DNA of 64,000 bases from Aquabacterium sp. (GTDB taxonomy: Bacteria; Pseudomonadota; Gammaproteobacteria; Burkholderiales; Burkholderiaceae_C), in contig NZ_JACRAH010000014.1 in assembly GCF_016234775.1 (NCBI RefSeq), forward strand, positions 1 to 64,000, in the 5' to 3' direction. The notes beneath the pieces were generated by a model. The model saw only the letters and a list, made by a program, of their open reading frames with translations, was not told the origin of the DNA and ran no database searches. Below, in pieces: positions 7,597-16,388 of the stretch. The position numbers were made by a program, and so were the translations under genes. Positions within the stretch are counted from its first letter, which is position 1. Every line of letters starts with the position of its first letter.

Positions 7597-10213
7597 CTGT
7601 CGTGAAGGGCGAAGAACCGGTTGAGGCCGTCGTGGCGCTGTCATCGTGCAGCAGTCGATAGCCGGGGATATTGTCCCTCAAGGTGCGCAAGGGGTTGGAG
7701 CCCAGGCTGATGCGAGACAGTCCGGCGAGTTCCAGCTGGAACATCAGGCGGGTGGAGGCTTGTGAGCGGCCCACGGATACGCGTTCGGCCACCACGCGAC
7801 CAATCCAGCAGCCCGCGTCATATTCGAAGCCGATGAGCGAGTCGGTCAGGCGGCTGTCGCGCAGGCTGTAGCTCATGCGACCCACGCTGTACCAGGTGCC
7901 GCCACAGGCGCTGCCGCTGCGGGGGCGTCGGCCCGTGAGGTTGAGCGGATCGTTCAGCGCTTCGTCACGGACCTGCGCCGTGGAGGAGGGCACCGGGCCT
8001 GCCAGGGGCCATTGCCAGCCCAGATCAAGCTGTTCGCTGGCCTGGCGGGTGTAGCGGTAGGCGGCCCCGATGGTGCGCCAGGGGCCCGGGGAGTAGCGCA
8101 CCCCCATCAGGCCGCGCGACATGGCGTGGTTCTGGGCGTTGAACTGCGCCGAGCCATCGAGGGTCCAGTTGGGAATCACGGAGGTCGAGCCCAGCAGCAG
8201 CAAGTCGGACAGGCGCTGCGTGATCGGCTCAGGGCCATCCGGGTTGATGCGCTGGTCGGCCAGCAAGAGCTTTTGCACCAGACCCAGTCGCAGGGCCTCG
8301 ACACCGGTGGCATCGTCCAGCAAGCGAGATGTCACGCCCACCGTGACCTGGTTGGCGTCGGAGATGCGGTCCACGCCGGTGTAGGCGTTTTCGCTGTAGA
8401 TCGCATACTGGTTGAAGTCGCGTGGGGCGCTGTCAAACAGGGGCAGGAAGCCCTGGTCCTTGTACGGCGTGCGCACGTACTGGATACGGGGTTCGAGAGT
8501 CTGGGTCAGGTTGCGACTGAACGCGCGCAGCGGACGCTCCATGACCAGGCCGGTATCCAGGCTGAACGTGGGCAGGATGCGCGTTGCACTGCGGCTCGCG
8601 TTCGGCAAGTCCTGGTCCATGTTGTAGCTGGTGCCGTTGAGGCTCACGCGAGGCGTCAGGCTCAGGCCCCCCAGGTTGAAGTTCTGGCCGATCTGGCCGA
8701 CGGCATGCAGACGGTTGCCTTGTGGTTTGATGGGGTCCGGGTTGGTGAAGCGGTTGAATTCACCCTGCATGGTCCAGGTCAGGCCGGTGTCGTTGCCGCT
8801 GCGGCTGCGCACGCCCACTTGCGGTTCGCGACGATAGGGCGTGCTGATGTTGCTGAGCGTGGGGTCGGCCAACGGGTCCAGGTCGCGCAGCGTCTGCCAG
8901 GTTTGCACGCCACCATACAAGGTGGTCTGGCTGTCGCCCAGGCCCCAGTTGCGCGAGTTCAGTTGCCGCTCGACGTTGGCGTGGCTGTCGTACAGGCGGG
9001 GCGTCAGCGTGGGCAGGCCGTGCGGGAAGTCCTTCCAGTAGTCGTCGTCCGAAACGCGCAGCCAGCGCAGTTCGTAATGGGTCTGAGACAGCGCATTGCC
9101 GTCGTTGAGGTTGCCCTTGTGAGCGAAATCCAGCAGCCCGCGTGAGCGCATGGCCACGCGGTCATCGGGCAAGCCGGCCAGCCGCAGGACGCCTTCATCG
9201 CGCGGTGCCAGGTAGCGGTACTCGGCATCCAGGCCTGCACCGCGGCGCACCGACAGCGTCGGTGCCAGGGTCATGTCCTTGTCTGGCGCGATGTTCCAGT
9301 AGTAGGGCGCAGACAGCTCGAAACCGCTCTTGCTGTCGAAGTCAAAACTGGGTGGCAACCATCCGGACTTGCGTGCGTCATTGAGCGGGAAGGTCAATGT
9401 CGGGGATGCCAGGATGGGCACACCCTTGAACCAGATCACGGCGTTGTCGGCTGTGCCCTCGTTGGCATCGAAGTCCAGATGGACGCTGCGGGTCTTGAGC
9501 GACCAGTCAGGCTCGCCCGGCGTGCCGTCGGGCAGGTCATCGGGGGTGCAACTGCTGTAGGTGGTCTTGCTGGCGCGCAGGCGATTGGATCCCAGAAACT
9601 CGACCCGCTCAGCCTGCCCGCCGGCTTGGGTGCGCGCAAACCAGAAGTGCGGTCGGATGAACTCGCCTTCCAGTGTGTCGAGCTTGAGCATCAACTCCGG
9701 GCCGCTGAAGATGTTGCTGTTGCGGGTGATCACGACATGACCCAGGGCCCTGGCGGTGTTGTCTGCCTGGGTGTGGGTCAATTCATCTGCACGCACGGTC
9801 AGCCCCCCCTGGCGAAGGCGAACGGAACCCGTTGCACGGGTGCGGGCGTCGGCTTCGCCTTCCAGATGGTCGGCCTCGAAGTAAAGCGGCAGCTTCCCGT
9901 TGTGCTCCTGGCCTTGCGGTGCAGGCAAGGAAAAGCTCAGGCGCAGTGGCGGTGTGGCGGCCGTCGGGTTGCCATTGCTGGAACCTTGCGTCGCAGCCAA
10001 CAAGGCGCCATCCGCCTGTGCAGCATCAGGCCAGGCCATCTGCACGGTCAGCAGGCCAGCCGCCAGGGCAATGGGGGTCCAGCGCAGGCGCAAGGCGGCC
10101 TTGGCTGAGTGCTTGTGCTTCGATGAGCTGGGGCGGGCCTGTGTGGTGGTCACGGTCACGGGAGTTGCGCGTCGGTGTCGCAGTGTGGGGCTGCGGCATG
10201 GGCCTTCAATCAC
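7589..10213 (-). CDS. lptD: LPS-assembly outer membrane protein LptD
   Basis: Outer-membrane barrel that, with lipoprotein LptE, inserts lipopolysaccharide into the outer leaflet. The protein is ~870 residues. A signal sequence (LAAGLLTVQMAWPDAAQA) is followed by an OstA/LptA-like beta-jellyroll (LPLYFEADHLEGEADARTRA and following residues) and a long C-terminal beta-barrel. Cysteines are seen at SSCTPDD after the jellyroll and at SACGG and DAGCW near the C-terminus, matching the positions of the interdomain disulfides known for LptD. The start is uncertain: 10213 is a GTG and further in-frame GTG codons follow within 20 residues. It is divergent from the AmgK-like gene and upstream of surA. 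Confidence 0.96.
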   Translation of the reverse strand: MIEGPCRSPTLRHRRATPVTVTTTQARPSSSKHKHSAKAALRLRWTPIALAAGLLTVQMAWPDAAQADGALLAATQGSSNGNPTAATPPLRLSFSLPAPQGQEHNGKLPLYFEADHLEGEADARTRATGSVRLRQGGLTVRADELTHTQADNTARALGHVVITRNSNIFSGPELMLKLDTLEGEFIRPHFWFARTQAGGQAERVEFLGSNRLRASKTTYSSCTPDDLPDGTPGEPDWSLKTRSVHLDFDANEGTADNAVIWFKGVPILASPTLTFPLNDARKSGWLPPSFDFDSKSGFELSAPYYWNIAPDKDMTLAPTLSVRRGAGLDAEYRYLAPRDEGVLRLAGLPDDRVAMRSRGLLDFAHKGNLNDGNALSQTHYELRWLRVSDDDYWKDFPHGLPTLTPRLYDSHANVERQLNSRNWGLGDSQTTLYGGVQTWQTLRDLDPLADPTLSNISTPYRREPQVGVRSRSGNDTGLTWTMQGEFNRFTNPDPIKPQGNRLHAVGQIGQNFNLGGLSLTPRVSLNGTSYNMDQDLPNASRSATRILPTFSLDTGLVMERPLRAFSRNLTQTLEPRIQYVRTPYKDQGFLPLFDSAPRDFNQYAIYSENAYTGVDRISDANQVTVGVTSRLLDDATGVEALRLGLVQKLLLADQRINPDGPEPITQRLSDLLLLGSTSVIPNWTLDGSAQFNAQNHAMSRGLMGVRYSPGPWRTIGAAYRYTRQASEQLDLGWQWPLAGPVPSSTAQVRDEALNDPLNLTGRRPRSGSACGGTWYSVGRMSYSLRDSRLTDSLIGFEYDAGCWIGRVVAERVSVGRSQASTRLMFQLELAGLSRISLGSNPLRTLRDNIPGYRLLHDDSATTASTGSSPFTTDD

Positions 10214-10302
10214 AGTGAGCCGGCCTTGCCTAGAATCGGTGCATTATTTCATGTTGCCCGCCTGTTGCCGGCTGGCAGGCATTTTTCTGGATTGCCCCAC
10301 TC

Positions 10303-11421
10303 ATGACCAACGTGTCGACCACCGCTTCCAACGATATCCACTGGGCCGATTCGGCCCGACAGCAGGCGTTTGCGGCCTGGCTGGCTGCCGTGGCGCCCGC
10401 ACATGGCCTCCAGCCCGAGACGGTACGCTCGGCCAGTGCCGATGCCAGCTTCCGCCGCTATTTCCGGGTTGACGCCGTTCAAGGAGGTGCCAAGGGCAGT
10501 TTCATCATCATGGACGCGCCGCCCGACAAGGAGGACTGCCGCCCCTTCGTGGCCGTGGACCGTCTGCTGGATGCCGGCGGTGTCAACGTGCCCCACATCC
10601 TGGCCTGGGATGAGCCCCAGGGCTTCATGCTCCTGAGCGACCTGGGCGAACACACTTTCCTGTCCACGCTGGAGGCCACGGATTACGAGCACGCCCCGGC
10701 CTCGGCCAACCGCGCCCGCTACCTGGCCGCCATCGACGAGCTGGTGCGACTGCAGGGCGTGGCGCAGGGCGAAGGCGCCCAGGCCGTGCCGCCCTACGAT
10801 GACGCGCTGCTGCAGCGCGAGCTGGATCTGTTCCCCGAGTGGTACTTCAGCAAGCTGCGCGGGCAGGTTCTGACCCCGCAGCAGCAAACCCAGCTCACGC
10901 AGGTTTTCGCCCTGATCAAGGCTCAGGTCCTGAGTCAGCCCACCGTGCTGGTGCACCGCGATTACCACTCGCGCAACCTCATGGCCGATCCAGCCGATCC
11001 CAAGGCTCGCCCTGGGGTGATCGATTTTCAGGATGCGGTGTGGGGCCCGGCCTCCTACGATCTGGTGTCCCTGCTTCGCGACGCCTACGTGATCTGGGAC
11101 GAGGACATCCAGCTCGATTACGCCGTGCGTTACTGGGAAAAGGCCCGCAAGGCCGGCCTGCCGCTGTCGTCGGATTTCGGCGAGTTCTGGCGCGATGTCG
11201 AGTGGATGGGGCTGCAGCGCCACCTGAAAGTGCTGGGCATCTTCGCCCGCCTGGCCCTGCGCGATGGCAAAAAGCAGTATCTGGACGACATTCCCCGCGT
11301 CTGGACCTACGCCCACCGCGTGGCCTCCCGTTACCAGGGCCTGGGCCCGCTGGCACACCTGCTGGAGCAGGCCGAGGCGGCTCACGGCGGCACCCAGACC
11401 CAGGTCGGCTACACCTTCTGA
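10303..11421 (+). CDS. amgK: AmgK-like anomeric N-acetylmuramate/N-acetylglucosamine kinase
   Basis: Aminoglycoside-phosphotransferase-fold kinase of 372 residues. The catalytic loop reads VLVHRDYHSRNLM (~residues 216-228) and the metal-binding DFG-equivalent is IDFQDAVWGP. In Pseudomonas, AmgK phosphorylates cell-wall sugars at C1 in a recycling bypass around fosfomycin-sensitive MurA, and its gene sits divergently beside lptD, as here. The partner uridylyltransferase gene murU normally follows amgK but is not in this window; a helicase gene follows instead. The function is therefore a strong family and context assignment, with the MurU partner presumably encoded elsewhere. Confidence 0.82.
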   Translation: MTNVSTTASNDIHWADSARQQAFAAWLAAVAPAHGLQPETVRSASADASFRRYFRVDAVQGGAKGSFIIMDAPPDKEDCRPFVAVDRLLDAGGVNVPHILAWDEPQGFMLLSDLGEHTFLSTLEATDYEHAPASANRARYLAAIDELVRLQGVAQGEGAQAVPPYDDALLQRELDLFPEWYFSKLRGQVLTPQQQTQLTQVFALIKAQVLSQPTVLVHRDYHSRNLMADPADPKARPGVIDFQDAVWGPASYDLVSLLRDAYVIWDEDIQLDYAVRYWEKARKAGLPLSSDFGEFWRDVEWMGLQRHLKVLGIFARLALRDGKKQYLDDIPRVWTYAHRVASRYQGLGPLAHLLEQAEAAHGGTQTQVGYTF

Positions 11422-11460
11422 AAATGGCCCCTCATTTGCGGCGAATTAAATTGCGCAAAA

Positions 11461-13080
11461 ATGCAGCAACAGGCGGATAATGCGCAACCGATGAATTCGA
11501 ATACCTCTCCTGCGACCCTCCCAGAAGGTGCGGTCGCCGCCCAGCCCGTTACGCTCGTTACGCCCGCCACTCCCGTGGAGGCTGCGCCCGAAGCAGACGC
11601 CGCACCAGCCCGTTTTGACACCCTGCCGCTGGACCCCAAGCTGCTGAGTGCCATCGACTACCCGACGATGTCGCCGATCCAGGCCAAGGCCATCCCACTG
11701 GTGCTGGCAGGCCGCGACGTCATGGGCGCTGCGCAAACCGGCACAGGCAAGACGGCTGCTTTCTCGATTCCGCTGCTTCAGCGCATGATGAAGCACGAGA
11801 ACCCCAGCGTGTCGCCCGCGCGTCACCCGGTGCGCGCGATCGTGCTGGCTCCCACGCGTGAGCTGGCCGTGCAAGTGGCCGCCAACATCAAGAAATACGC
11901 CAGCAAGTCCAACTTGCGCTCGGCCGTGGTGTTTGGCGGCATGAACATGAAAGAGCAGACGCTGGAGCTCAAGGCTGGTGTCGAGGTGCTGATTGCCACC
12001 CCAGGCCGCCTGCTCGATCACATCGAAGCCAAGAACTGCAACCTGTCTCAAGTCGAGTACGTGGTGCTGGACGAAGCCGACCGCATGCTGGACATCGGCT
12101 TCCTGCCTGATCTGCAGCGCATCCTGAGCTACCTGCCCAAGCAACGCCAGACGCTGCTGTTCTCAGCCACGTTCTCGCCCGAGATCAAGAAGCTGGCGCA
12201 AAGCTACCTGCAAGACCCGATCCTGGTCGAAGTGGCCCGCCCCAATCAGACGGCCACCAATGTCGAGCAGCGTTTCTACAAGGTGGACGACGACAACAAG
12301 CGTTACGTGATTCGCCAGATCCTGCGCGACCGCGGCATCACGCAAAGCATCGTCTTCGTGAACTCCAAGCTGGGCGCGGCCCGCTTGGCGCGCACGTTCG
12401 AGCGTGATGGCCTGCGCACCACGGCCCTGCACGGCGACAAGTCGCAAGAAGAGCGCTTGAAAGCCCTGGAAGCCTTCAAGAAGGGCGAGGTTGACCTGCT
12501 CGTGGCCACCGACGTGGCAGCACGTGGCATCGACATTGCCGCCCTGCCGGCCGTGTTCAACTTCGACATCCCCTTCAATGCCGAAGACTATGTGCACCGC
12601 ATTGGCCGTACCGGTCGTGCAGGCGCCAGTGGTCTGGCCGTGTCGCTGGTGACGGGCTCTGATGCCCGCCTGATGGCCGACATCGAAAAGCTGATCAAGA
12701 AGAAGATCGACGTCGAGCCCTTCGAGCTCGAAAGTGACCGTCGTGGTGGTGATCGCGGCGAGCGAGGTGACCGTGGCAGCTACCGCCGCGAGCGCCCGGA
12801 AGGTGGTGAGCGTGCCGAGGGTTCATTCGGTTCAGCGCCTTCGCGCGAGGCTCGCGAGCCGCGTGAGTCGGCCCGCTCGATGCGCCCGGCACCGCGCCGT
12901 CAGCCAAGCGACCCCTTCTTCGACAAGCCTTACGAGCCAGATCCCTCAGCCGATCCCGTCTGGGAAGACAAGGCTGCTGCGGCAACGCCGGCCAGCGGCG
13001 CGACAGGTTTGTCGCGCTTCATCAAGCCCAAGCGCAAGGTAGCAGCCTTGCTGGGTGGCAGCGGCACCACGCGCCGCTGA
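11461..13080 (+). CDS. DEAD-box ATP-dependent RNA helicase, RhlE-like
   Basis: ATP-dependent RNA unwinding enzyme, probably acting in ribosome assembly, cold adaptation or mRNA decay. All motifs are visible: Q motif (PTMSPIQAKAIP), Walker A AQTGTGKTAAF, PTRELAVQ, TPGRLLDH, the DEAD box VLDEADRMLD, SATFS, FVNSK, TDVAARGIDI and HRIGRTGRAG. After the core comes an Arg/Gly/Glu-rich low-complexity tail (~420-500), typical of RNA-binding extensions, and a basic C-terminus. The first ATG (11461) lacks a clear ribosome site; an in-frame ATG at 11491 (MNSNTS) is an alternative start. Two hairpins follow the gene. Confidence 0.95.
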   Translation: MQQQADNAQPMNSNTSPATLPEGAVAAQPVTLVTPATPVEAAPEADAAPARFDTLPLDPKLLSAIDYPTMSPIQAKAIPLVLAGRDVMGAAQTGTGKTAAFSIPLLQRMMKHENPSVSPARHPVRAIVLAPTRELAVQVAANIKKYASKSNLRSAVVFGGMNMKEQTLELKAGVEVLIATPGRLLDHIEAKNCNLSQVEYVVLDEADRMLDIGFLPDLQRILSYLPKQRQTLLFSATFSPEIKKLAQSYLQDPILVEVARPNQTATNVEQRFYKVDDDNKRYVIRQILRDRGITQSIVFVNSKLGAARLARTFERDGLRTTALHGDKSQEERLKALEAFKKGEVDLLVATDVAARGIDIAALPAVFNFDIPFNAEDYVHRIGRTGRAGASGLAVSLVTGSDARLMADIEKLIKKKIDVEPFELESDRRGGDRGERGDRGSYRRERPEGGERAEGSFGSAPSREAREPRESARSMRPAPRRQPSDPFFDKPYEPDPSADPVWEDKAAAATPASGATGLSRFIKPKRKVAALLGGSGTTRR

Positions 13081-13088
13081 GAGAGGGC

Positions 13089-13116
13089 ATGCCGCCCCCT
13101 GTTCTGGGGGCGGCAT
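13089..13116 (+). terminator. Strong GC-rich hairpin after the helicase gene
   Basis: An 11-bp perfect stem (13089-13099 with 13106-13116) closes on TGTTCT. There is no following T run, so it is either a terminator of non-classical type or an mRNA-stabilising 3' structure. A second, classical terminator lies 70 bases further on. Confidence 0.55.
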
Positions 13117-13187
13117 ATCCCTCAAAAGATGACCGATGACACTAACCATGCTTCGGTGATCATGGTAATTTTCTCTAGTCGTTTAAC

Positions 13188-13214
13188 GGCAGCCTTGCGG
13201 GCTGCCTTTTTATT
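13188..13214 (+). terminator. Rho-independent terminator upstream of the PEP-CTERM gene
   Basis: A 7-bp stem (13188-13194 with 13200-13206) with loop TTGCG is followed by TTTTTATT. It ends only 17 bases before the next start codon, so it could terminate helicase transcripts or act as an attenuator for the PEP-CTERM gene. Confidence 0.7.
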
Positions 13215-13230
13215 ACCATCGGGAGTTTCC

Positions 13231-13848
13231 ATGCGTCCATTGCATACATTGCGTACCTTCGTTGCGGCTGCCGCCTTGACTGCTGCCTTGCCTGCAACCA
13301 GTTTTGCTGCAACCACCACCATCGACTTCGAAGGTACCAGCGCGCCTTGCTGCTTTGTGGACACGTCGCCCCTGAGCAATGCCTATGCAGGCCTCGGCGT
13401 GACCTTCAGCGGCGTCGGTGGCACGGGTGGCTCCATCCTGAACCAGAGCGGCAACTTTGGCTTCGACGCCCACAGTGGCACCGATTTCCTGGCGTTCAAC
13501 ACGGGCGTCAACGGCATTTCGGGTGTGGAAGACATCACTTTCAGCACCTTGCAGTCTGCTGTGTCCATCTGGGCAGCCAACAGCAACGGCGGCACCATCG
13601 CACTGACGGCCTATGACGTGACCGGCGCCGAGATGGCAACGGCCACCATCAGTGCTTCCGCCGCCTGGCAGCAATTGTCGGTGAGCGGCGTTGGCATTGC
13701 CAGCGTGCGGCTGACCCCGCAGATTGGCGTGTACGCTGTGGATGACTTGAGCTTCACGGGTGCCGTGCCCGAACCCGAAGCCTATGCCATGGTGTTCGGT
13801 GGTCTGGCTGTGCTGGGCCTGGCGCTCCGCCGTCGCAAGACAGCCTGA
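13231..13848 (+). CDS. PEP-CTERM sorting-signal protein
   Basis: A 205-residue secreted protein with a signal peptide (LRTFVAAAALTAALPATSFA), a beta-rich body beginning TTTIDFEGTS, and a C-terminal PEP-CTERM signal (VPEPEAY, hydrophobic helix, LRRRKTA). A CC pair occurs shortly after the signal peptide. The body resembles the carbohydrate-binding-like jellyrolls common in this class, though I cannot name a domain. The ATG at 13231 is chosen because GGGAG lies at 13221-13225 and the signal peptide starts there; upstream in-frame starts would run through a terminator. Exosortase-dependent sorting is inferred; no exosortase is encoded here. Confidence 0.85.
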   Translation: MRPLHTLRTFVAAAALTAALPATSFAATTTIDFEGTSAPCCFVDTSPLSNAYAGLGVTFSGVGGTGGSILNQSGNFGFDAHSGTDFLAFNTGVNGISGVEDITFSTLQSAVSIWAANSNGGTIALTAYDVTGAEMATATISASAAWQQLSVSGVGIASVRLTPQIGVYAVDDLSFTGAVPEPEAYAMVFGGLAVLGLALRRRKTA

Positions 13849-13872
13849 GTCGACGGGTTTCGCTTCAGCATC

Positions 13873-13900
13873 AAGCCGCAGCCTCAGGCTGCGGCTTTTT
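13873..13900. terminator. Bidirectional terminator between PEP-CTERM and AraC genes
   Basis: An 11-bp perfect stem (13873-13883 with 13887-13897) has a 3-base loop and is flanked by T-rich sequence on the plus side and A-rich pairs on the other. The stop codon of the minus-strand AraC gene (13884-13886) lies exactly in the loop, so the terminator extends the end of that gene. Confidence 0.85.
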
Positions 13901-14873
13901 CATTGGGGGAATCGTTTTCACCTGGGCCATGGCCAGGTCGTGAGGCGTTCGCACTCATGCGTTGTTGCCGCCAAGCAGAGGGCGATGCACCGTACTCGCG
14001 CTTGAACGCCTGGCTGAACGCAGCCTCCGACGCATAACCCACCTGATCGGCAATCTTGCTGATCGATAAACCCGAATTGGCCAGTTGGCGCGCGGCCAGG
14101 CGCATGCGATGGCGCGTCAGATAAGTCAGGGGTGGTTCGCCCAAAGTCTGGCTGAAGCGGTCGGCAAACGCCGAGCGTGACAGGCAGGCCTGTTGTGCCA
14201 GTTCAGGCACCGTCCAGTTGCGACGCGGGTCGCGGTGCATATTGGCCAGCGCGTTCGACAAGGCGCGGTCCTTGAGGGCGGCCAGCCAGTTGCCTGAGCC
14301 TTCCGGCACGGCTTCGACATAGTCGCGGATGCATTCCATGAAGAGGATGTCACCCAACCGGTTGATGATGGCTTGCTGGGCCGGGCGGGGTGAGGACACC
14401 TCGTGCGCCAGGAACTGCAGGCCGATGGCCAGCCACACGGGCGGCGCCTCGCCCAGGCCGCGCACATGCAGGGTGCTGGGCAGTGCCGCGATCAAGGGGG
14501 CAGCCATGTCCACATCGAAACGTGCGTGGCCACTGATCAGGTCGCATTTGGGCTCGCCCTGGCCGCCGTGCCGCTGGGGCTCCAGTTCGGATTTCGCCAT
14601 GAAGGGCACCAGATCCTGGGCCACGGCCATGGTTTGAGGCTTGTCCTGGATGCGGTGCATGCAGCCTGCGGGCAGTACGATCAAGTCGCCGGCCTGAAGC
14701 AACAAGGGCTCTTCGCCTTCGCGGATCAGCCAAGCCTGGCCATTGGTAACCATGTGGAAGGCAGCCAGACCTGGCGTCGACAGATGCCACGCCCAAGGCG
14801 TGGAATTGTGCGTGGACGCGAACACCACACCATCAAAGTGCATGTCGTCCAAAATCAGGCTGAGACTATCCAT
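13884..14873 (-). CDS. AraC-family transcriptional regulator, divergent from alkB
   Basis: A 329-residue regulator with an N-terminal cupin-like sensing domain (AFHMVTNGQAWLIREGEE, then LQAGDLIVLPAGCMHRI) and a C-terminal pair of helix-turn-helix motifs (WTVPELAQQACLSRSAFADR and ISKIADQVGYASEAAFSQAF), ending in the AraC signature FKREYGASPSAWR. It is transcribed away from the alkane monooxygenase gene across a 209-base intergenic region that holds paired repeats. This makes it a likely alkane- or alcohol-responsive regulator of alkB, comparable in family to AlkR of Acinetobacter; the ligand and direction of control are inference. Confidence 0.9.
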   Translation of the reverse strand: MDSLSLILDDMHFDGVVFASTHNSTPWAWHLSTPGLAAFHMVTNGQAWLIREGEEPLLLQAGDLIVLPAGCMHRIQDKPQTMAVAQDLVPFMAKSELEPQRHGGQGEPKCDLISGHARFDVDMAAPLIAALPSTLHVRGLGEAPPVWLAIGLQFLAHEVSSPRPAQQAIINRLGDILFMECIRDYVEAVPEGSGNWLAALKDRALSNALANMHRDPRRNWTVPELAQQACLSRSAFADRFSQTLGEPPLTYLTRHRMRLAARQLANSGLSISKIADQVGYASEAAFSQAFKREYGASPSAWRQQRMSANASRPGHGPGENDSPNEKAAA

Positions 14874-14921
14874 ATTGGCTCAGGATGCCATGAATGGCCG
14901 GAAAGTACGCATGCCGAAAAT

Positions 14922-14955
14922 CCGGGTTTGTGGTGTCAAACGCCGGGATTGTGTG
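14922..14955. promoter_or_regulatory. Tandem direct repeat, candidate AraC-type operator
   Basis: Two similar blocks, CCGGGTTTGTGGTG (from 14922) and CCGGGATTGTGTG (from 14943), lie 21 bases apart, about two helical turns, the spacing typical of tandem AraC/XylS half-sites. A third CGGGTTTTT occurs at 14971. The repeat is in the araC-alkB intergenic region. Confidence 0.5.
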
Positions 14956-15030
14956 AACTTTGATAAACCTCGGGTTTTTCCTGATTTGATGCCGGCGTAT
15001 CGCGATGGCTGGACGGACTTTTGCCCCTTC

Positions 15031-15044
15031 CTGATCTAGATCAA
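15031..15044. promoter_or_regulatory. FNR/CRP-family-like palindrome upstream of alkB
   Basis: CTGATCTAGATCAA matches the FNR consensus TTGAT-N4-ATCAA at nine of ten defined bases and contains a perfect 12-bp palindrome (15032-15043). It lies 38 bases before the alkB start codon. An oxygen-linked control of an O2-dependent monooxygenase would make sense, but binding is not shown. Confidence 0.4.
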
Positions 15045-15082
15045 ATTGATGACACTGGCATCACTTGAAGGAGATTGAAGCG

Positions 15083-16276
15083 ATGTCCAACGCCAGTGTC
15101 AGCACGGCCCCCGCACAGAAGTGGGCCGACCCCAAACGATTCCTGTGGTTGCTCGGCCCCGCCGTACCCGCCATCGGGATCGCCATGTTGTACGTGTTCA
15201 TGCAGACCCAGGCCGTGTGGACACTGTGGTTTGTCGTTGGTCTGGTGCACGTGATTCTGCCCATGCTCGACTGGCTCTTCGGTGAAGACGCCGAAAACCC
15301 GCCTGACAGCGCCCTGCAAGGACTGGAAAGCGACCGTTACTACAGCTGGGTGCTGTACGCCTTCGTGCCCCTGCAACTGGTCGTGACCGTCTTTGGCGCC
15401 TGGCTGGCGGTGACATCCGATCTGCCCTGGTATCACGTGGTGGGCCTGGCCTTGAGCGTGGGCATGGTCAATGGCATCGCCATCAACACCTCGCACGAGC
15501 TGGGGCACAAGAAGGACAAGCTGGACCGCTGGCTGGCGCGCATCTCGCTGGCGCCCACGTTCTACGGTCACTTCTACGTCGAGCACAACCGTGGTCACCA
15601 CAAGAACGTGGCCACGCCGGAAGATCCTGCCAGCTCGCGCTTTGGCGAGTCGTTCTGGGCCTTCCTGCCCCGCACCGTGATTGGCAGCGTGCGTTCGGCC
15701 TGGCATCTGGAGAGCGAGCGTCTGGCTCGTCTGGGCAAGGGCGTGTGGAGCACCGATAACGAGAACCTGCAGTCCTGGGGCATGTCGGTGCTGCTGTTTG
15801 CCGCCGTGATTGCCGTGCTGGGCTGGGCCGCGCTGCCTTTCCTGTTCATCCAGGCCATCTACGGCTTCCACCTGCTGGAAGTGGTGAACTACCTGGAGCA
15901 CTACGGTCTGTGCCGGCAGAAGAAGGCCGATGGCCGCTACGAGCGTTGCGAACCCGAGCACTCGTGGAACAGCAACCACATGGTGACCAACCTCTTCCTG
16001 TATCACCTGCAGCGCCACAGTGATCACCACGCCAACCCGACCCGCAAGTACCAGGCCCTGCGCCACTTCGAGAACAGCCCTCAGCTGCCCTCTGGTTACG
16101 CCGGCATGATCACCCTGGCTTACTTCCCGCCCATCTGGTATGCCGTCATGAACAAGCGCGTGCTGGCCCACTACCAGGGCGACATGAGCCGCATCAACTG
16201 GTATGCACCACGCCGCGAAGCCCTGATGAAGCGCTACGCCGACGATGCCCGCCAGCTGGCTGCCCAAAAGGCTTGA
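15083..16276 (+). CDS. alkB: Membrane alkane 1-monooxygenase AlkB
   Basis: Integral-membrane non-haem di-iron enzyme that hydroxylates the terminal carbon of n-alkanes using O2 and electrons from rubredoxin. The 397-residue protein has six or so hydrophobic segments and all diagnostic motifs: HELGHK (from residue 138), EHNRGHH (from ~167), the HYG motif in NYLEHYGL (~273), and LQRHSDHH (~309-316). The start at 15083 is set by AAGGAG at 15068-15073; an upstream in-frame TTG overlaps that site. A rubredoxin gene follows, and an AraC regulator is divergent. Length and motifs are those of true AlkB rather than a fatty-acid desaturase. Confidence 0.97.
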   Translation: MSNASVSTAPAQKWADPKRFLWLLGPAVPAIGIAMLYVFMQTQAVWTLWFVVGLVHVILPMLDWLFGEDAENPPDSALQGLESDRYYSWVLYAFVPLQLVVTVFGAWLAVTSDLPWYHVVGLALSVGMVNGIAINTSHELGHKKDKLDRWLARISLAPTFYGHFYVEHNRGHHKNVATPEDPASSRFGESFWAFLPRTVIGSVRSAWHLESERLARLGKGVWSTDNENLQSWGMSVLLFAAVIAVLGWAALPFLFIQAIYGFHLLEVVNYLEHYGLCRQKKADGRYERCEPEHSWNSNHMVTNLFLYHLQRHSDHHANPTRKYQALRHFENSPQLPSGYAGMITLAYFPPIWYAVMNKRVLAHYQGDMSRINWYAPRREALMKRYADDARQLAAQKA

Positions 16277-16388
16277 TTAAGAGGCCTGATGAGCGGGGTG
16301 ATGAGCCCGACCTGATTCAAGGGCCTGACCAGCAGGCCGATATCGAGATCTGACCGGCGCCCACGCCGGCTACCGAGGAGACCTCCAC

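Noticed and set aside
13188-13214. Hairpin considered as a small RNA
   Set aside because: Stem plus T run is a simple terminator, and no promoter for a separate transcript was seen.
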